Positions 1 through 7,971 of a DNA stretch of 64,000 nt are shown here, piece after piece; the stretch's first letter is position 1; each line of letters opens with the position of its first letter. This DNA is from Gammaproteobacteria bacterium (GTDB lineage Bacteria > Pseudomonadota > Gammaproteobacteria > Enterobacterales > Permianibacteraceae). The position numbers and the translations under genes are program-made. Under the pieces are notes generated by a model, which was given only the letters and a program-made list of their open reading frames with translations, searched no databases and was not told the origin of the DNA. The stretch covers positions 62,001 to 126,000 of the forward strand of contig JACPFT010000019.1 of the NCBI GenBank assembly GCA_016182845.1. The letters are read 5' to 3'.

Positions 1-9
1 AGACTTCAT
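1..9 (-). CDS. 5' end of an unidentified minus-strand gene leaving the window
   Basis: An ATG at 9..7 on the minus strand is preceded by AAGGAG (complement of about 17-22) at a spacing of about 7 nt, which is a textbook ribosome binding site. Only three codons (M-K-S) are visible, so the product cannot be named. It lies about 95 bp downstream of the solute-binding protein gene on the same strand and may belong to the same transcription unit. Confidence 0.5.
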
Positions 10-104
10 GGTTTTCTCCTTAGGCGGTTGGCGCGTGTAGCGGACTCAGGGAAGTATAGAAGCTGTGGGCGAAATGGCTTTTCCGGTCACGGGCAGGCCG
101 CCCA

Positions 105-1193
105 CTACGGTTCGCGGGCCCGCATGGCGGCCTCCGACATGGCGCGCATCAGGTTGTCGGCCTGGCGTTCATAGGGCGGCCAGAAGTGGCTTTCCGCGAA
201 GAAGCCGGGGTTGTCGTCGAGCAGGGGATTGCGCACCGTGGATACCACGGCGACCATGGACAGGCCGTTGACGACGCGGTTTTGCACGGTCTCGGACAGG
301 AAGTAGTCCATGAACACATAAGCGGCCTCGCGCTTGGCGCCGCCGACGGTCTTGGCCAGGTTCATGGTGTCCATCCACACCGTGTTGCCCTCGGCGAAGT
401 TGACCAGCTGCCAATCCTCTCCCAGGGCACGCCGTCCGGCGATCTCCACGCCATAGCTGGCCACCAGCTCAAGACCGGGCTTGAAGCTGGGCGCCGTGCT
501 CCAGAATTCACCCACTTGGGCATACAGCGCGTTGAGGAACTGCTGGGGCTGACCGCTGCCCGCGCTTTCCCGGATGGCTTCGCGGCGCAAGCCGGCGCGC
601 ACCATGGCATTGAGCTTGAACGGCTCCTCGCCCTGGGCCATGAAGGCCAGGGCGACATTGGGCTGGACCTGGCCATCGGTCAGGGCCAGCTTACCCTTCC
701 AGCGCGGCGCCAGCAGGTCGTCGAGACGGGTGGGCAGTTCCTTGGGGCCGAGCACGCGCCTATTGGCCCAGATGCCATAGGCGCCGCCGCCGAAGGGCAG
801 GTACAGGGGGCGCCCGTCCTGGCCCAAGCCCATGGGAATGCGGCGGAGCATGGGGATCAGGGGGCCGTAGCGGCTGAGCTTGGCGGTTTCGATGGGCTGC
901 AGCAGCGAGGCGATGCGCCCGTCCTGCATCTGGATGTAGTTGAGGGTCAGGAAGCTCAGATCGACCTTGCCGGCCCGCAAGATATCGAACATCTGCTCGG
1001 GACCTTCGGCGTAGGGCTGGATCACCTCGGCCCTGACGTCGATCTGGCGTTCGTCCAGCAGGCGGTTCACGGCCGCCAAATCCTCCGCCGTGACATAGCC
1101 GTCCCAGGTGAAGATGCGCAGGATTTGCTGACCATGGGCCGGCGCCAGACCCAGCAGGCCGCTGAGCAGGACCGGGAGCGATTTCCAGTGCAT
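105..1193 (-). CDS. PotD/PotF-like periplasmic substrate-binding protein (polyamine ABC transporter type)
   Basis: A 362-aa secreted protein with an N-terminal signal peptide (hydrophobic to about residue 20, cleavage likely after AHG). The mature start, LRIFTWDGYV, is the typical first strand of the spermidine/putrescine-binding family (SBP class II). Later family-like segments are GGAYGIWANR near residue 135 and WMDTMNLAKTVGG near residue 275. The ribosome site GGAGG sits 5 nt before the ATG. No ABC ATPase or permease is visible in the window, so this is either an orphan binding protein or its partners lie beyond base 1. Polyamine is the usual ligand of the family; the actual ligand is not shown by the sequence. 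Confidence 0.8.
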   Translation of the reverse strand: MHWKSLPVLLSGLLGLAPAHGQQILRIFTWDGYVTAEDLAAVNRLLDERQIDVRAEVIQPYAEGPEQMFDILRAGKVDLSFLTLNYIQMQDGRIASLLQPIETAKLSRYGPLIPMLRRIPMGLGQDGRPLYLPFGGGAYGIWANRRVLGPKELPTRLDDLLAPRWKGKLALTDGQVQPNVALAFMAQGEEPFKLNAMVRAGLRREAIRESAGSGQPQQFLNALYAQVGEFWSTAPSFKPGLELVASYGVEIAGRRALGEDWQLVNFAEGNTVWMDTMNLAKTVGGAKREAAYVFMDYFLSETVQNRVVNGLSMVAVVSTVRNPLLDDNPGFFAESHFWPPYERQADNLMRAMSEAAMRAREP

Positions 1194-1366
1194 GGCATCC
1201 TCCAGGCGCGGAGCGGACCGGACGCGCGAACGCGGAATACTGGAGAAAAGTATAGGCGCTGTCGGTAAAACAGCCCCTTGGTCTTGCGCCCGGCGCGCGC
1301 GCCTGACAAGCTTGCCGCGCTCCGGGAGGAATGGCCGGTCCGGGCGATACTGGAGGCGACACCACG

Positions 1367-2827
1367 ATGAGCGAACCGGCGCGCAAGCCCCCCGAATCCC
1401 TGCAGGACAGCCTGCGCCAGGTCGAGCGGCTGCTGACCAAGCACCGCCTGGTGGACGCCGCGCTGAATCTCGCCGGCCAGGCCGACGCCGAGGCGGTGCC
1501 GGTGGACCCGGTGGACAGCCTGGTGCACGAGCAGAGCCTGACCGAGTTGCGCAAGAAGCTGGATCGCCTGCATCCGGTGGACATCGCCCATATCCTCGAG
1601 GCCCTGCCGCCCGCCGAGCGCCATATCGTCTGGGAGCAGGTCAGCGGCGACGAGCGCAATGCCGACATCCTCCTGGAAGTCTCCGATGCGGTGCGCGAGA
1701 CCCTGATCGCCGACATGGACCGGGAGGAGTTGCTGGCCGCGACCGAGCACCTGGACACCGACGAGCTGGCCGATCTGGCGCCGGACCTGCCCTCCGAAGT
1801 GGTGCAGGAGGTCATCGGCAGCCTGGACGCCGAGGAGCGCGAGGATCTCAAGGCCGCCCTGTCCTATGCCGATGACGAAGTGGGCTCGCTGATGAGCTTC
1901 GAGATGGCCACGATCCGCGAGGACGTGACCCTGGAGGTGGTGCTGCGCTACCTGCGCCGCTTCGACGAACTGCCCGACCATACCGACAAGCTGTTCGTGA
2001 TCACCAAGGACGACGAGGTTCTGCGCGGGGTCCTGCCCCTGGAGCGCCTGCTGATCAACGACCCGGATACCGTGGTGGCCGAGCTGATGATCACCGACCT
2101 GGTCACCTTCAAGCCCCAGGACGATGTCTACGAAGCGGCCCAGGCCTTCGAGCGCTACGATCTCGTGTCGGCGCCGGTGGTGGACGATGCCGGCCAGCTG
2201 GTTGGCCGCCTGACCGTGGACACCATGGTGGACGTGATCCGCGAGGAGGCCGACAGCGAGGTCCTGAACCTGGCGGGCCTGCGCGAGGAGGAGGATCTCT
2301 TCGCCTCGGTGCTGAAGTCCGCCAAGAACCGCTGGCCCTGGCTGGGCGTGAACCTGCTCACCGCCTTCATGGCCTCGCGGGTCATCGGCGCCTTCGAGAG
2401 CACCATCGCCCAGCTGGTGGCACTGGCGGCGCTGATGCCCATCATCTCCGGGATCGGCGGCAACACCGGAACCCAGACCGCGACCCTGATCATCCGCGGC
2501 CTGGCCATGGACCAGATTTCCTACGCCAGTACCGGCAAGCTGATCCGGAAGGAGCTGGCCATCGCCGTGCTCAACGGCCTGTTCTGGGGCGCGGTGATAG
2601 GCCTCATCACCTTCGCGCTATACCGGCGTCTGGACCTGGGGCTGGTCATGGCCCTGGCCATGCTGCTCAACCTCCTGGTGGCGGCCCTGGCGGGCCTGTT
2701 CATCCCCATGAGCATGCAGAAGCTGGGCCGGGATCCGGCCTACGGCTCCAGCGTGCTGCTGACCTTCACCACCGACTCCATGGGTTTCTTCATCTTCCTG
2801 GGGCTGGCGTCGCTGCTGCTGCTGTGA
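1367..2827 (+). CDS. mgtE: Magnesium transporter MgtE
   Basis: A 486-aa inner-membrane Mg2+ channel/transporter. The N-terminal half is the acidic superhelical MgtE_N domain (LHPVDIAHILEALPP near residue 65, then repeated leucine/aspartate helices). A tandem CBS pair follows at about residues 190-310. The C-terminal membrane domain has about five segments and the family signature PIISGIGGNTGTQTATL near residue 365. I start at the ATG at 1367 because GGAGG lies 10 nt upstream; an in-frame ATG at 1331 would add 12 residues but its Shine-Dalgarno-like sequence abuts it directly. Mg2+ normally binds the N/CBS cytosolic domains to close the pore. Stand-alone gene, divergent from the binding-protein gene. 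Confidence 0.95.
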   Translation: MSEPARKPPESLQDSLRQVERLLTKHRLVDAALNLAGQADAEAVPVDPVDSLVHEQSLTELRKKLDRLHPVDIAHILEALPPAERHIVWEQVSGDERNADILLEVSDAVRETLIADMDREELLAATEHLDTDELADLAPDLPSEVVQEVIGSLDAEEREDLKAALSYADDEVGSLMSFEMATIREDVTLEVVLRYLRRFDELPDHTDKLFVITKDDEVLRGVLPLERLLINDPDTVVAELMITDLVTFKPQDDVYEAAQAFERYDLVSAPVVDDAGQLVGRLTVDTMVDVIREEADSEVLNLAGLREEEDLFASVLKSAKNRWPWLGVNLLTAFMASRVIGAFESTIAQLVALAALMPIISGIGGNTGTQTATLIIRGLAMDQISYASTGKLIRKELAIAVLNGLFWGAVIGLITFALYRRLDLGLVMALAMLLNLLVAALAGLFIPMSMQKLGRDPAYGSSVLLTFTTDSMGFFIFLGLASLLLL

Positions 2828-2874
2828 GCGGCGTCGAAATTCCCCGGATTCCGACCCTTCGGGCCTGCTCCGGG

Positions 2875-3513
2875 CTACGCGAAAATCTGCCTGGCCTTGG
2901 CCCAGAGGGCCTGGCGATCGGCCAGACCGACCGTGCCGCCGTTGATGAGCTGGGTGATGCGGATGAAGTCTTCCTGGTCGTCGTCGCCGGTCTTATCGTC
3001 GGCCAGCTCGTTCAGGCCCCGGCTCTGCCAGAACCAGGCGGCGCTTAGGGCGGCGGCTTCCGGCTGCTCGAGTAATTCAGGCTGATCCAGCAAATCCAGG
3101 CCGATGGCGGCGCCGGCGCTCTGGTAGTTGCCGCGCCCGGTGAGCTGGATGAGACCGCGCCCCTTGTAGCGCCAGCCGTCGCCGCTGGCCGTATCGCCAT
3201 TGCCCAGGCGGGAGGCATAGACGTAATTGGCGATCTTCTCCGGCTGGCGTTCGTAGCCGGCGGCGAAATCCAGGCTGGGAAAGCGCTTGGGCCAGGTCTT
3301 GGTGAGTCCGACGGCGGAGTAATTGAGGTTTTCGGCGAGGCGCTTGAAGCCGCCGGACTCGTGGGCGCACTGGGCCATGAAGGCGCAGAGCCGATCCGGC
3401 GTTCCGATGGCGAAGCGGGGGCAGGCGGCGTTGAGGGCGCCGGTCCAGGCCTCGGCCTGGGTCTGAGTCAGGCCGGGCAGGAATAGCTGCAGTTCTTGCG
3501 TACTCAGCGCCAT
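2875..3513 (-). CDS. GH19 chitinase/lysozyme-like glycoside hydrolase
   Basis: A 212-aa protein of the GH19 (lysozyme-like superfamily) type. The first catalytic glutamate lies in CAHESGGFKRL near residue 51, and the substrate-cleft signature YKGRGLIQLTGRGNY is near residue 118, followed by the aromatic helix AAWFWQSRGLN. GGGAG lies 8 nt before the ATG. There is no signal peptide or membrane segment, so export would need a holin, lysis or another route, as for phage endolysins; yet no phage genes surround it. It may be a prophage relic put to new use or a cargo toxin. The substrate could be peptidoglycan or chitin; the sequence alone does not decide. Confidence 0.85.
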   Translation of the reverse strand: MALSTQELQLFLPGLTQTQAEAWTGALNAACPRFAIGTPDRLCAFMAQCAHESGGFKRLAENLNYSAVGLTKTWPKRFPSLDFAAGYERQPEKIANYVYASRLGNGDTASGDGWRYKGRGLIQLTGRGNYQSAGAAIGLDLLDQPELLEQPEAAALSAAWFWQSRGLNELADDKTGDDDQEDFIRITQLINGGTVGLADRQALWAKARQIFA

Positions 3514-3614
3514 GATGCGAGCTCCCTTTGTGACTTAAGAGCAACACCATGGCATCGCCGGGTTTTCCTTGGCAAATCGGCGGTTTTTATTGGGAACGCT
3601 GGCCCAAGCACGGC

Positions 3615-4385
3615 TTATGAGCGGCCGTCTTGCCTCGCCGTGTTGCGCCGCCAGTTGTCCAGGAGCACGGCGCCGGCGATGCCGGCATTCAGGGATTCGG
3701 CCTGGCCGTAGCGGGGGATGGTCAGGCGCGTGTGGATGGCGGCGGCCAGGGCGGGGGCTATGCCATGGGCCTCGTTGCCGATGACCAGGATGCCGCCCTG
3801 GGTCGCGAAGCGGGTCTGGTGCAGGTCCTCGCCGTCCAGGAAGGCGCCGTAGCTGCGCCGCTCGGGATGGGCCGCCAGGAAGGCGGGGAGATCCGCGTAG
3901 TGCACGGCCAGGCGGGTGAAGGAGCCCATGCTGGCGGCGATGACCTTGGGGTTGTAGAGCTCGGCGGTTTCCGGCGAGCAGATTACCTGGCGGATGCCGT
4001 ACCAGTCGGCGGTGCGCAGCAAGGTGCCCAGGTTGCCCGGATCGCGGATGTCGTCCAGGGCCAGGACGTACTCGCCGGGGGCGAGATGAATCGGGCCGGC
4101 GGGGCGCATGCGCACCACGGCCAGGGCGGCGTCATTGCTCTCGTAACTGCCCATTTCGGCGAGTTGGGCGGCGGTTGCCTGCTGGATGGCTAGCTTGCGC
4201 GCCGCACAGGCCTTTTCCAGCTCCGGCGCGAAGGCTGCGGTGGCATAGACCGCCGTCACCGCGAAATCCGAGGCCAGGACCTCGGCGACGCTCTTGCCGC
4301 CCTCCACCACGAACAGGCCTAGCTCGCGGCGGTGTTTCTTCTGTTGCAGGGCCTTGACGTCCTTGAGCTGGTTGCGGGTGAGCAT
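3615..4385 (-). CDS. SpoU/TrmH-family RNA 2'-O-methyltransferase
   Basis: A 256-aa SPOUT-fold methyltransferase that transfers methyl from AdoMet to a ribose 2'-OH of rRNA or tRNA. The N-terminal substrate-binding domain spans about residues 1-95 (starting with RNQLKDVKALQQKKHRR). The three SpoU motifs are visible: LALDDIRDPGNLGTLLRTAD near residue 113, ILVIGNEAHGI near residue 197, and IPRYGQAESLNAGIAGAVLL near residue 228, which form the trefoil-knot AdoMet pocket. The architecture resembles RlmB/TsnR-like enzymes, but the target nucleotide cannot be read from sequence. It is divergent from the downstream kinase gene, with a short shared upstream region. Confidence 0.9.
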   Translation of the reverse strand: MLTRNQLKDVKALQQKKHRRELGLFVVEGGKSVAEVLASDFAVTAVYATAAFAPELEKACAARKLAIQQATAAQLAEMGSYESNDAALAVVRMRPAGPIHLAPGEYVLALDDIRDPGNLGTLLRTADWYGIRQVICSPETAELYNPKVIAASMGSFTRLAVHYADLPAFLAAHPERRSYGAFLDGEDLHQTRFATQGGILVIGNEAHGIAPALAAAIHTRLTIPRYGQAESLNAGIAGAVLLDNWRRNTARQDGRS

Positions 4386-4494
4386 GGCGTTCGCCGGGCG
4401 GGGGAAGGGCCGGCAGTATAGCAGGGCGGCCGGGTGGGGGGATTTTGTCTATGCTGAACAGATGCCAACAGACCCGGCCCCCGTCGGAGGAATC

Positions 4495-6504
4495 GTGTCG
4501 GGAACCCGTGTTTTCATCACGCTATTCCTGGCCAGCTTATTGGCCCTGGGCCAGGCCTGGGCCGCCCCGTCAGACACGGAGGATGTTCTGCGCCTGGAGG
4601 CGGAGCTGAGCGCGGCCCGGGGCGAGGCGCGTGGCCCGGCGTATTTCGCCCTGGTGGACCATTTCCGCACCCAGGCGCCGGATCGGGCCATGCACTATGC
4701 CGAAGCGGCCCTGGCCGAGCCGCTGCTTTCGCCTCGGGACAGGGCGCGCATCCTGGCCGAAGTCTGTTTCGCCGAGGCCATACGCGGCCGTTTTCCCGAG
4801 GCCATGAAGGCGGGGCTGGAATCGGCCCGGCTGGCGCGCGAGCTAGGCGACGAACCGACCCTGGAGCGGGCGCTGAACAATATAGGCTCGGTCTATTACC
4901 ACCTGGGGCAATGGCTGAGCGCCCTCGACTATTACCAACAGTCCCTGCGGCTGGTCGAAAAGCGCGGTGACATTCCGGCCCTGATTGGCCGCCTCAACAA
5001 CATCGGCAACGTCTATGTCGAACTGCGCCAGTACGAGCAGGCCCTGACTCAGTATCGCCGCGCCCTGCCCGAGGCCGAGCGGGATCTCGGCAAGTACGCT
5101 GAGATCGAGGCCAGCATCGGCATCGTGCTGACCCGGATGAACCGCTACGGCGAGGCCCTGCCCCTGCTGGAGGCCAGCCTGGAGCGCTCGCGCAAGGAGC
5201 GCCACGGTCTGAACGAAGTCGTGCTCATGCAATACCTGGCCCAGTCCAAGCTTCGCCTGGGTCGTACCGACGAGGCCCGCCAGCTCCTGGCTCAGGCCAA
5301 GGTCCTGGCCGGGGCGCGGCAATTGCATTACAAACTGCCGAGCCTGCACCAAGCCATGGGCCAGCTGGAGCTGGAGTCCGGCCAGGCCGCCGCCGCCCGG
5401 CGCGAGGCGGAGCAGGGGCTGGAGCAGGCGGCGAAGCTGGGCCGCAAGGCCGACGAACGCCCGCTTCTGCAGCTCCTGGCCGACAGTCAGCGGGCGCTGG
5501 GCCTGGACGCCGAGGCCTACCAGACCCAGACCCGGCTGTTGCAGGCCGTGGACGAGAATTATGATCAAAACCTGTCGGCCAATATCGCCCTCTTGCAGGT
5601 CAGCTTCGCCCAGGAGCGCAGGGAGCACGAGATCGCCCTGCTCAAACGCGACAATGAATTGAAGGCCGGGCAGTTGGAGCGGGAGAAGGTCCTGCGCTGG
5701 GTGGGCGGCGCGGCCCTGGTGGGGCTCGCCATCCTGGCCCTGGCCCTGTTGTCCCGCCACATGCATCGCCGCGAGCTGACGCGGGTGCGCCGGCTCAACG
5801 AGGAACTGCGCCGCCTGGCGGAGATCAAGGGGCAGATGCTGGCCCGTACTTCCCATGAGCTGCTCACCCCCTTGAATGGGCTCTTGGGCATGACCCAGTT
5901 GGTTCTTGACGAGGCCAGGGACGAGCTGGATGCCGAGAATCAGACCCGGTTGCGGACCGCGCTGGACTGCGGCCACCGGCTATCCGGGCTGGTGAGCGAC
6001 ATGCTGGCCTATAGCCAGGCGGCGGGCGGCAATCTGAGTCTGTCCTGCCAGAGCCTGCCCTTGCGCGCGGCGGTAGTGCAGGCCCTGGATCAGGTGCGCG
6101 CCTCGGCCGAGCACAAGGGCCTGCGCCTGCAGGAACACATCGCGTCGGGCCTGCCGGCCGTGCGCGCCGATCCCCAGCGCCTGCAGCAGATCCTGCATCT
6201 GCTGCTCGACAATGCCGTCAAGTTCACCCCGGCCGGCTGGATCGCCGTGGATGCCGAGCGTCGCGGCGGTTTCGTGCGCTGCCGGGTGCGCGACAGCGGT
6301 CCGGGCCTGAGCCTGGAGGAGCGGGAGCGGATCTTCGAATGCCTGGAGCAGGGCGACAACCGCCTGAACCGCGCCCATGGCGGCGCCGGCTTAGGCCTGG
6401 CCCTGTGCCGGCAACTGCTGCGCCTGCAGGGCGGGGAGCTGGGCGTGGAGGAACCTCAGGGGCCGGGTTCCTGCTTCTGGTTTACCTTGCCGGTGGCCGT
6501 TTAG
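4495..6504 (+). CDS. TPR-repeat sensor histidine kinase
   Basis: A 669-aa membrane sensor. It has an N-terminal signal sequence, about seven TPR-like repeats in the periplasmic region (for example ALNNIGSVYYHLGQW and RLNNIGNVYVELRQYEQAL), one membrane helix near residue 405 (VGGAALVGLAILALALL), a HisKA domain with the phospho-accepting histidine in ARTSHELLTPLNGLLG near residue 453, and an HATPase with N box LLLDNAVKF and glycine boxes DSGPGLS and GGAGLGLAL. I start at GTG 4495 because GGAGG lies 4 nt upstream and a clean signal peptide begins there; ATG 4462 is the alternative. No response regulator is adjacent and there is no receiver domain, so the partner is encoded elsewhere. The TPR region suggests protein or peptide sensing. 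Confidence 0.88.
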   Translation: MSGTRVFITLFLASLLALGQAWAAPSDTEDVLRLEAELSAARGEARGPAYFALVDHFRTQAPDRAMHYAEAALAEPLLSPRDRARILAEVCFAEAIRGRFPEAMKAGLESARLARELGDEPTLERALNNIGSVYYHLGQWLSALDYYQQSLRLVEKRGDIPALIGRLNNIGNVYVELRQYEQALTQYRRALPEAERDLGKYAEIEASIGIVLTRMNRYGEALPLLEASLERSRKERHGLNEVVLMQYLAQSKLRLGRTDEARQLLAQAKVLAGARQLHYKLPSLHQAMGQLELESGQAAAARREAEQGLEQAAKLGRKADERPLLQLLADSQRALGLDAEAYQTQTRLLQAVDENYDQNLSANIALLQVSFAQERREHEIALLKRDNELKAGQLEREKVLRWVGGAALVGLAILALALLSRHMHRRELTRVRRLNEELRRLAEIKGQMLARTSHELLTPLNGLLGMTQLVLDEARDELDAENQTRLRTALDCGHRLSGLVSDMLAYSQAAGGNLSLSCQSLPLRAAVVQALDQVRASAEHKGLRLQEHIASGLPAVRADPQRLQQILHLLLDNAVKFTPAGWIAVDAERRGGFVRCRVRDSGPGLSLEERERIFECLEQGDNRLNRAHGGAGLGLALCRQLLRLQGGELGVEEPQGPGSCFWFTLPVAV

Positions 6505-6531
6505 AACCTGTTCGAGATCGTGAACCGGCTG

Positions 6532-7971
6532 TTAGAGCAAGCGGTTCAGCAGCCGATCCATGCGCACGCCGTTGAGGCGTTTCAACAGCTTGCGTACGGC
6601 CTCCGGATACTGCCGGGGCGATTCCAAGTCCTGGTGACTGGAAAGGCGCGTGCACTGGGCCAGGATGGCGGCGAGTTCGGCCTCGTGTCGGAGCTTGAGC
6701 AGTCCCTGGGGATCGCGGATCAGCAGCCCGTTCTCCAGATCCAGGCTGAATGCCCGGGGATTCAGGTTGTTCCCAGTCAGGAGATAGGTTTCGCCATCGG
6801 CCATCAAGCCCTTGAGGTGGTAGCTATTGTCCCCTTTCCGCCACAACCGGATGTCGAGCTGGCCGGCGGCCAGGGCCTTGTGCTGGGCCCTGGCGTAGCG
6901 GCGCAGATTGCCCTCGTAGAGGTAGGGCAGGAGGCCTATGGTCGTGAAGGTCTGGCCGGGCGGGATGTAGAAGTCGTTGGCCGTCTTGTCGCCGAGGACG
7001 AGGGTGAGTCGCACGCCCCGGCCTAGGGCCTTGTTCAGGGCGTCGCGCAAGACCGTGGGCAGGTTGAAATAAGGCGTGAACAGGACCAGCTCCCGCGTCG
7101 CCGAGGCGATCAGGGCCAGCACGCTCCGGCTCAGGGCATTATCGCCGCGTCCCAGGCCCGCCAGGGGGGTGATGCACACCTGTCCCGGCCCGGCCTCGCC
7201 GGGGGGAAAGGCGTATTGCGCCTGGCTCAGTTCGGCGCGCAGGGCACGGATCGCGCCGTTCAGAGCCTTGGTCGCGGGAGGCGCGGGGCGGTCCAGGCGG
7301 TGCACGGCGGAGCTGGTGCGGAACACGCCGTTCAGGTAGCCGGCCAGGCTGTCGGCCAGGGGGGCATTGTCGATGCGATGGTAACGATCCAGGCGGTAGC
7401 GTCCATTGCTGCCCAGGTAGATCTCGTTCAGGCTGGCGCCGCTGTACAGCAGGCTGTCGTCGATGACGAAGCCCTTGGTGTGCAACACCCCGAACAGTTC
7501 GCGGTTCTGCACGGGTACGCCATAGATGGCGACGCCGTCGCCCTGCGCCTGGGCATACTCCCGGTAGCAGGCCGCATTGCCTTCGCTCTTGCTTTTGCCG
7601 ATGAGGCCGCGCTGGGCCCGGTGCCAATCGACGAACACGGCCACGTCGAGTTCGGGGCGCGCCTGTTTGGCCGCATGCAGGGCTGCCAGGAGCTCCCGGC
7701 CGGCGCCGTCATCCTGCAGGTAGAGCGCGCAGAGCAGGATGCGTCGCTCGGCTCGGGCGATGAGGGCCAGCAGTTCGGCGCGGAAGACCTCCGGGCTCTC
7801 AAGCAGGCTGATGGCCTCGGCGGGCACGGGGATGCCGGCCCGGGCCGGCTCGGGATAGGCGGCGGCCCGGCGTGGACGCAGCCGGCGCATGGCCTGACTC
7901 AGTCCACGGTACGGGGCGGCGAGCAGCTGGGGCTTCATGGACGGCGCCGGCGCCGTGGCCTTACTGCGCAT
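6532..7971 (-). CDS. pssA: Phosphatidylserine synthase PssA (CDP-diacylglycerol-serine O-phosphatidyltransferase)
   Basis: A 479-aa enzyme of the phospholipase D superfamily that makes phosphatidylserine from CDP-diacylglycerol and serine, the first step to phosphatidylethanolamine. The match to E. coli PssA is strong along the whole length: DVAVFVDWHRAQRGLIG near residue 118, GVLHTKGFVIDDSLLYSGAS (first HKD motif) near residue 163, VLGDKTANDFYIPPGQ near residue 335, and YHLKGLMADGETYLLTGNN (second HKD) near residue 390, ending in an RxDRLLNRLL tail. The ATG overlaps the 3' end of putA by 11 bp, suggesting translational coupling; a downstream ATG at 7938 is possible but has no visible ribosome site. 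The N-terminal extension is basic, as expected for ribosome or membrane association. Confidence 0.95.
   Translation of the reverse strand: MRSKATAPAPSMKPQLLAAPYRGLSQAMRRLRPRRAAAYPEPARAGIPVPAEAISLLESPEVFRAELLALIARAERRILLCALYLQDDGAGRELLAALHAAKQARPELDVAVFVDWHRAQRGLIGKSKSEGNAACYREYAQAQGDGVAIYGVPVQNRELFGVLHTKGFVIDDSLLYSGASLNEIYLGSNGRYRLDRYHRIDNAPLADSLAGYLNGVFRTSSAVHRLDRPAPPATKALNGAIRALRAELSQAQYAFPPGEAGPGQVCITPLAGLGRGDNALSRSVLALIASATRELVLFTPYFNLPTVLRDALNKALGRGVRLTLVLGDKTANDFYIPPGQTFTTIGLLPYLYEGNLRRYARAQHKALAAGQLDIRLWRKGDNSYHLKGLMADGETYLLTGNNLNPRAFSLDLENGLLIRDPQGLLKLRHEAELAAILAQCTRLSSHQDLESPRQYPEAVRKLLKRLNGVRMDRLLNRLL

Noticed and set aside
186-1268. Long plus-strand open frame opposite the solute-binding protein
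   Set aside because: A mirror of the minus-strand gene caused by high GC; its translation is His/Gly/Gln-rich with no family resemblance, and the minus-strand protein has a signal peptide and family motifs.
2828-2874. Terminator between mgtE and the convergent GH19 gene
   Set aside because: A weak GGAATCCGGGG-type dyad is present but has no T-run, so I did not call it.
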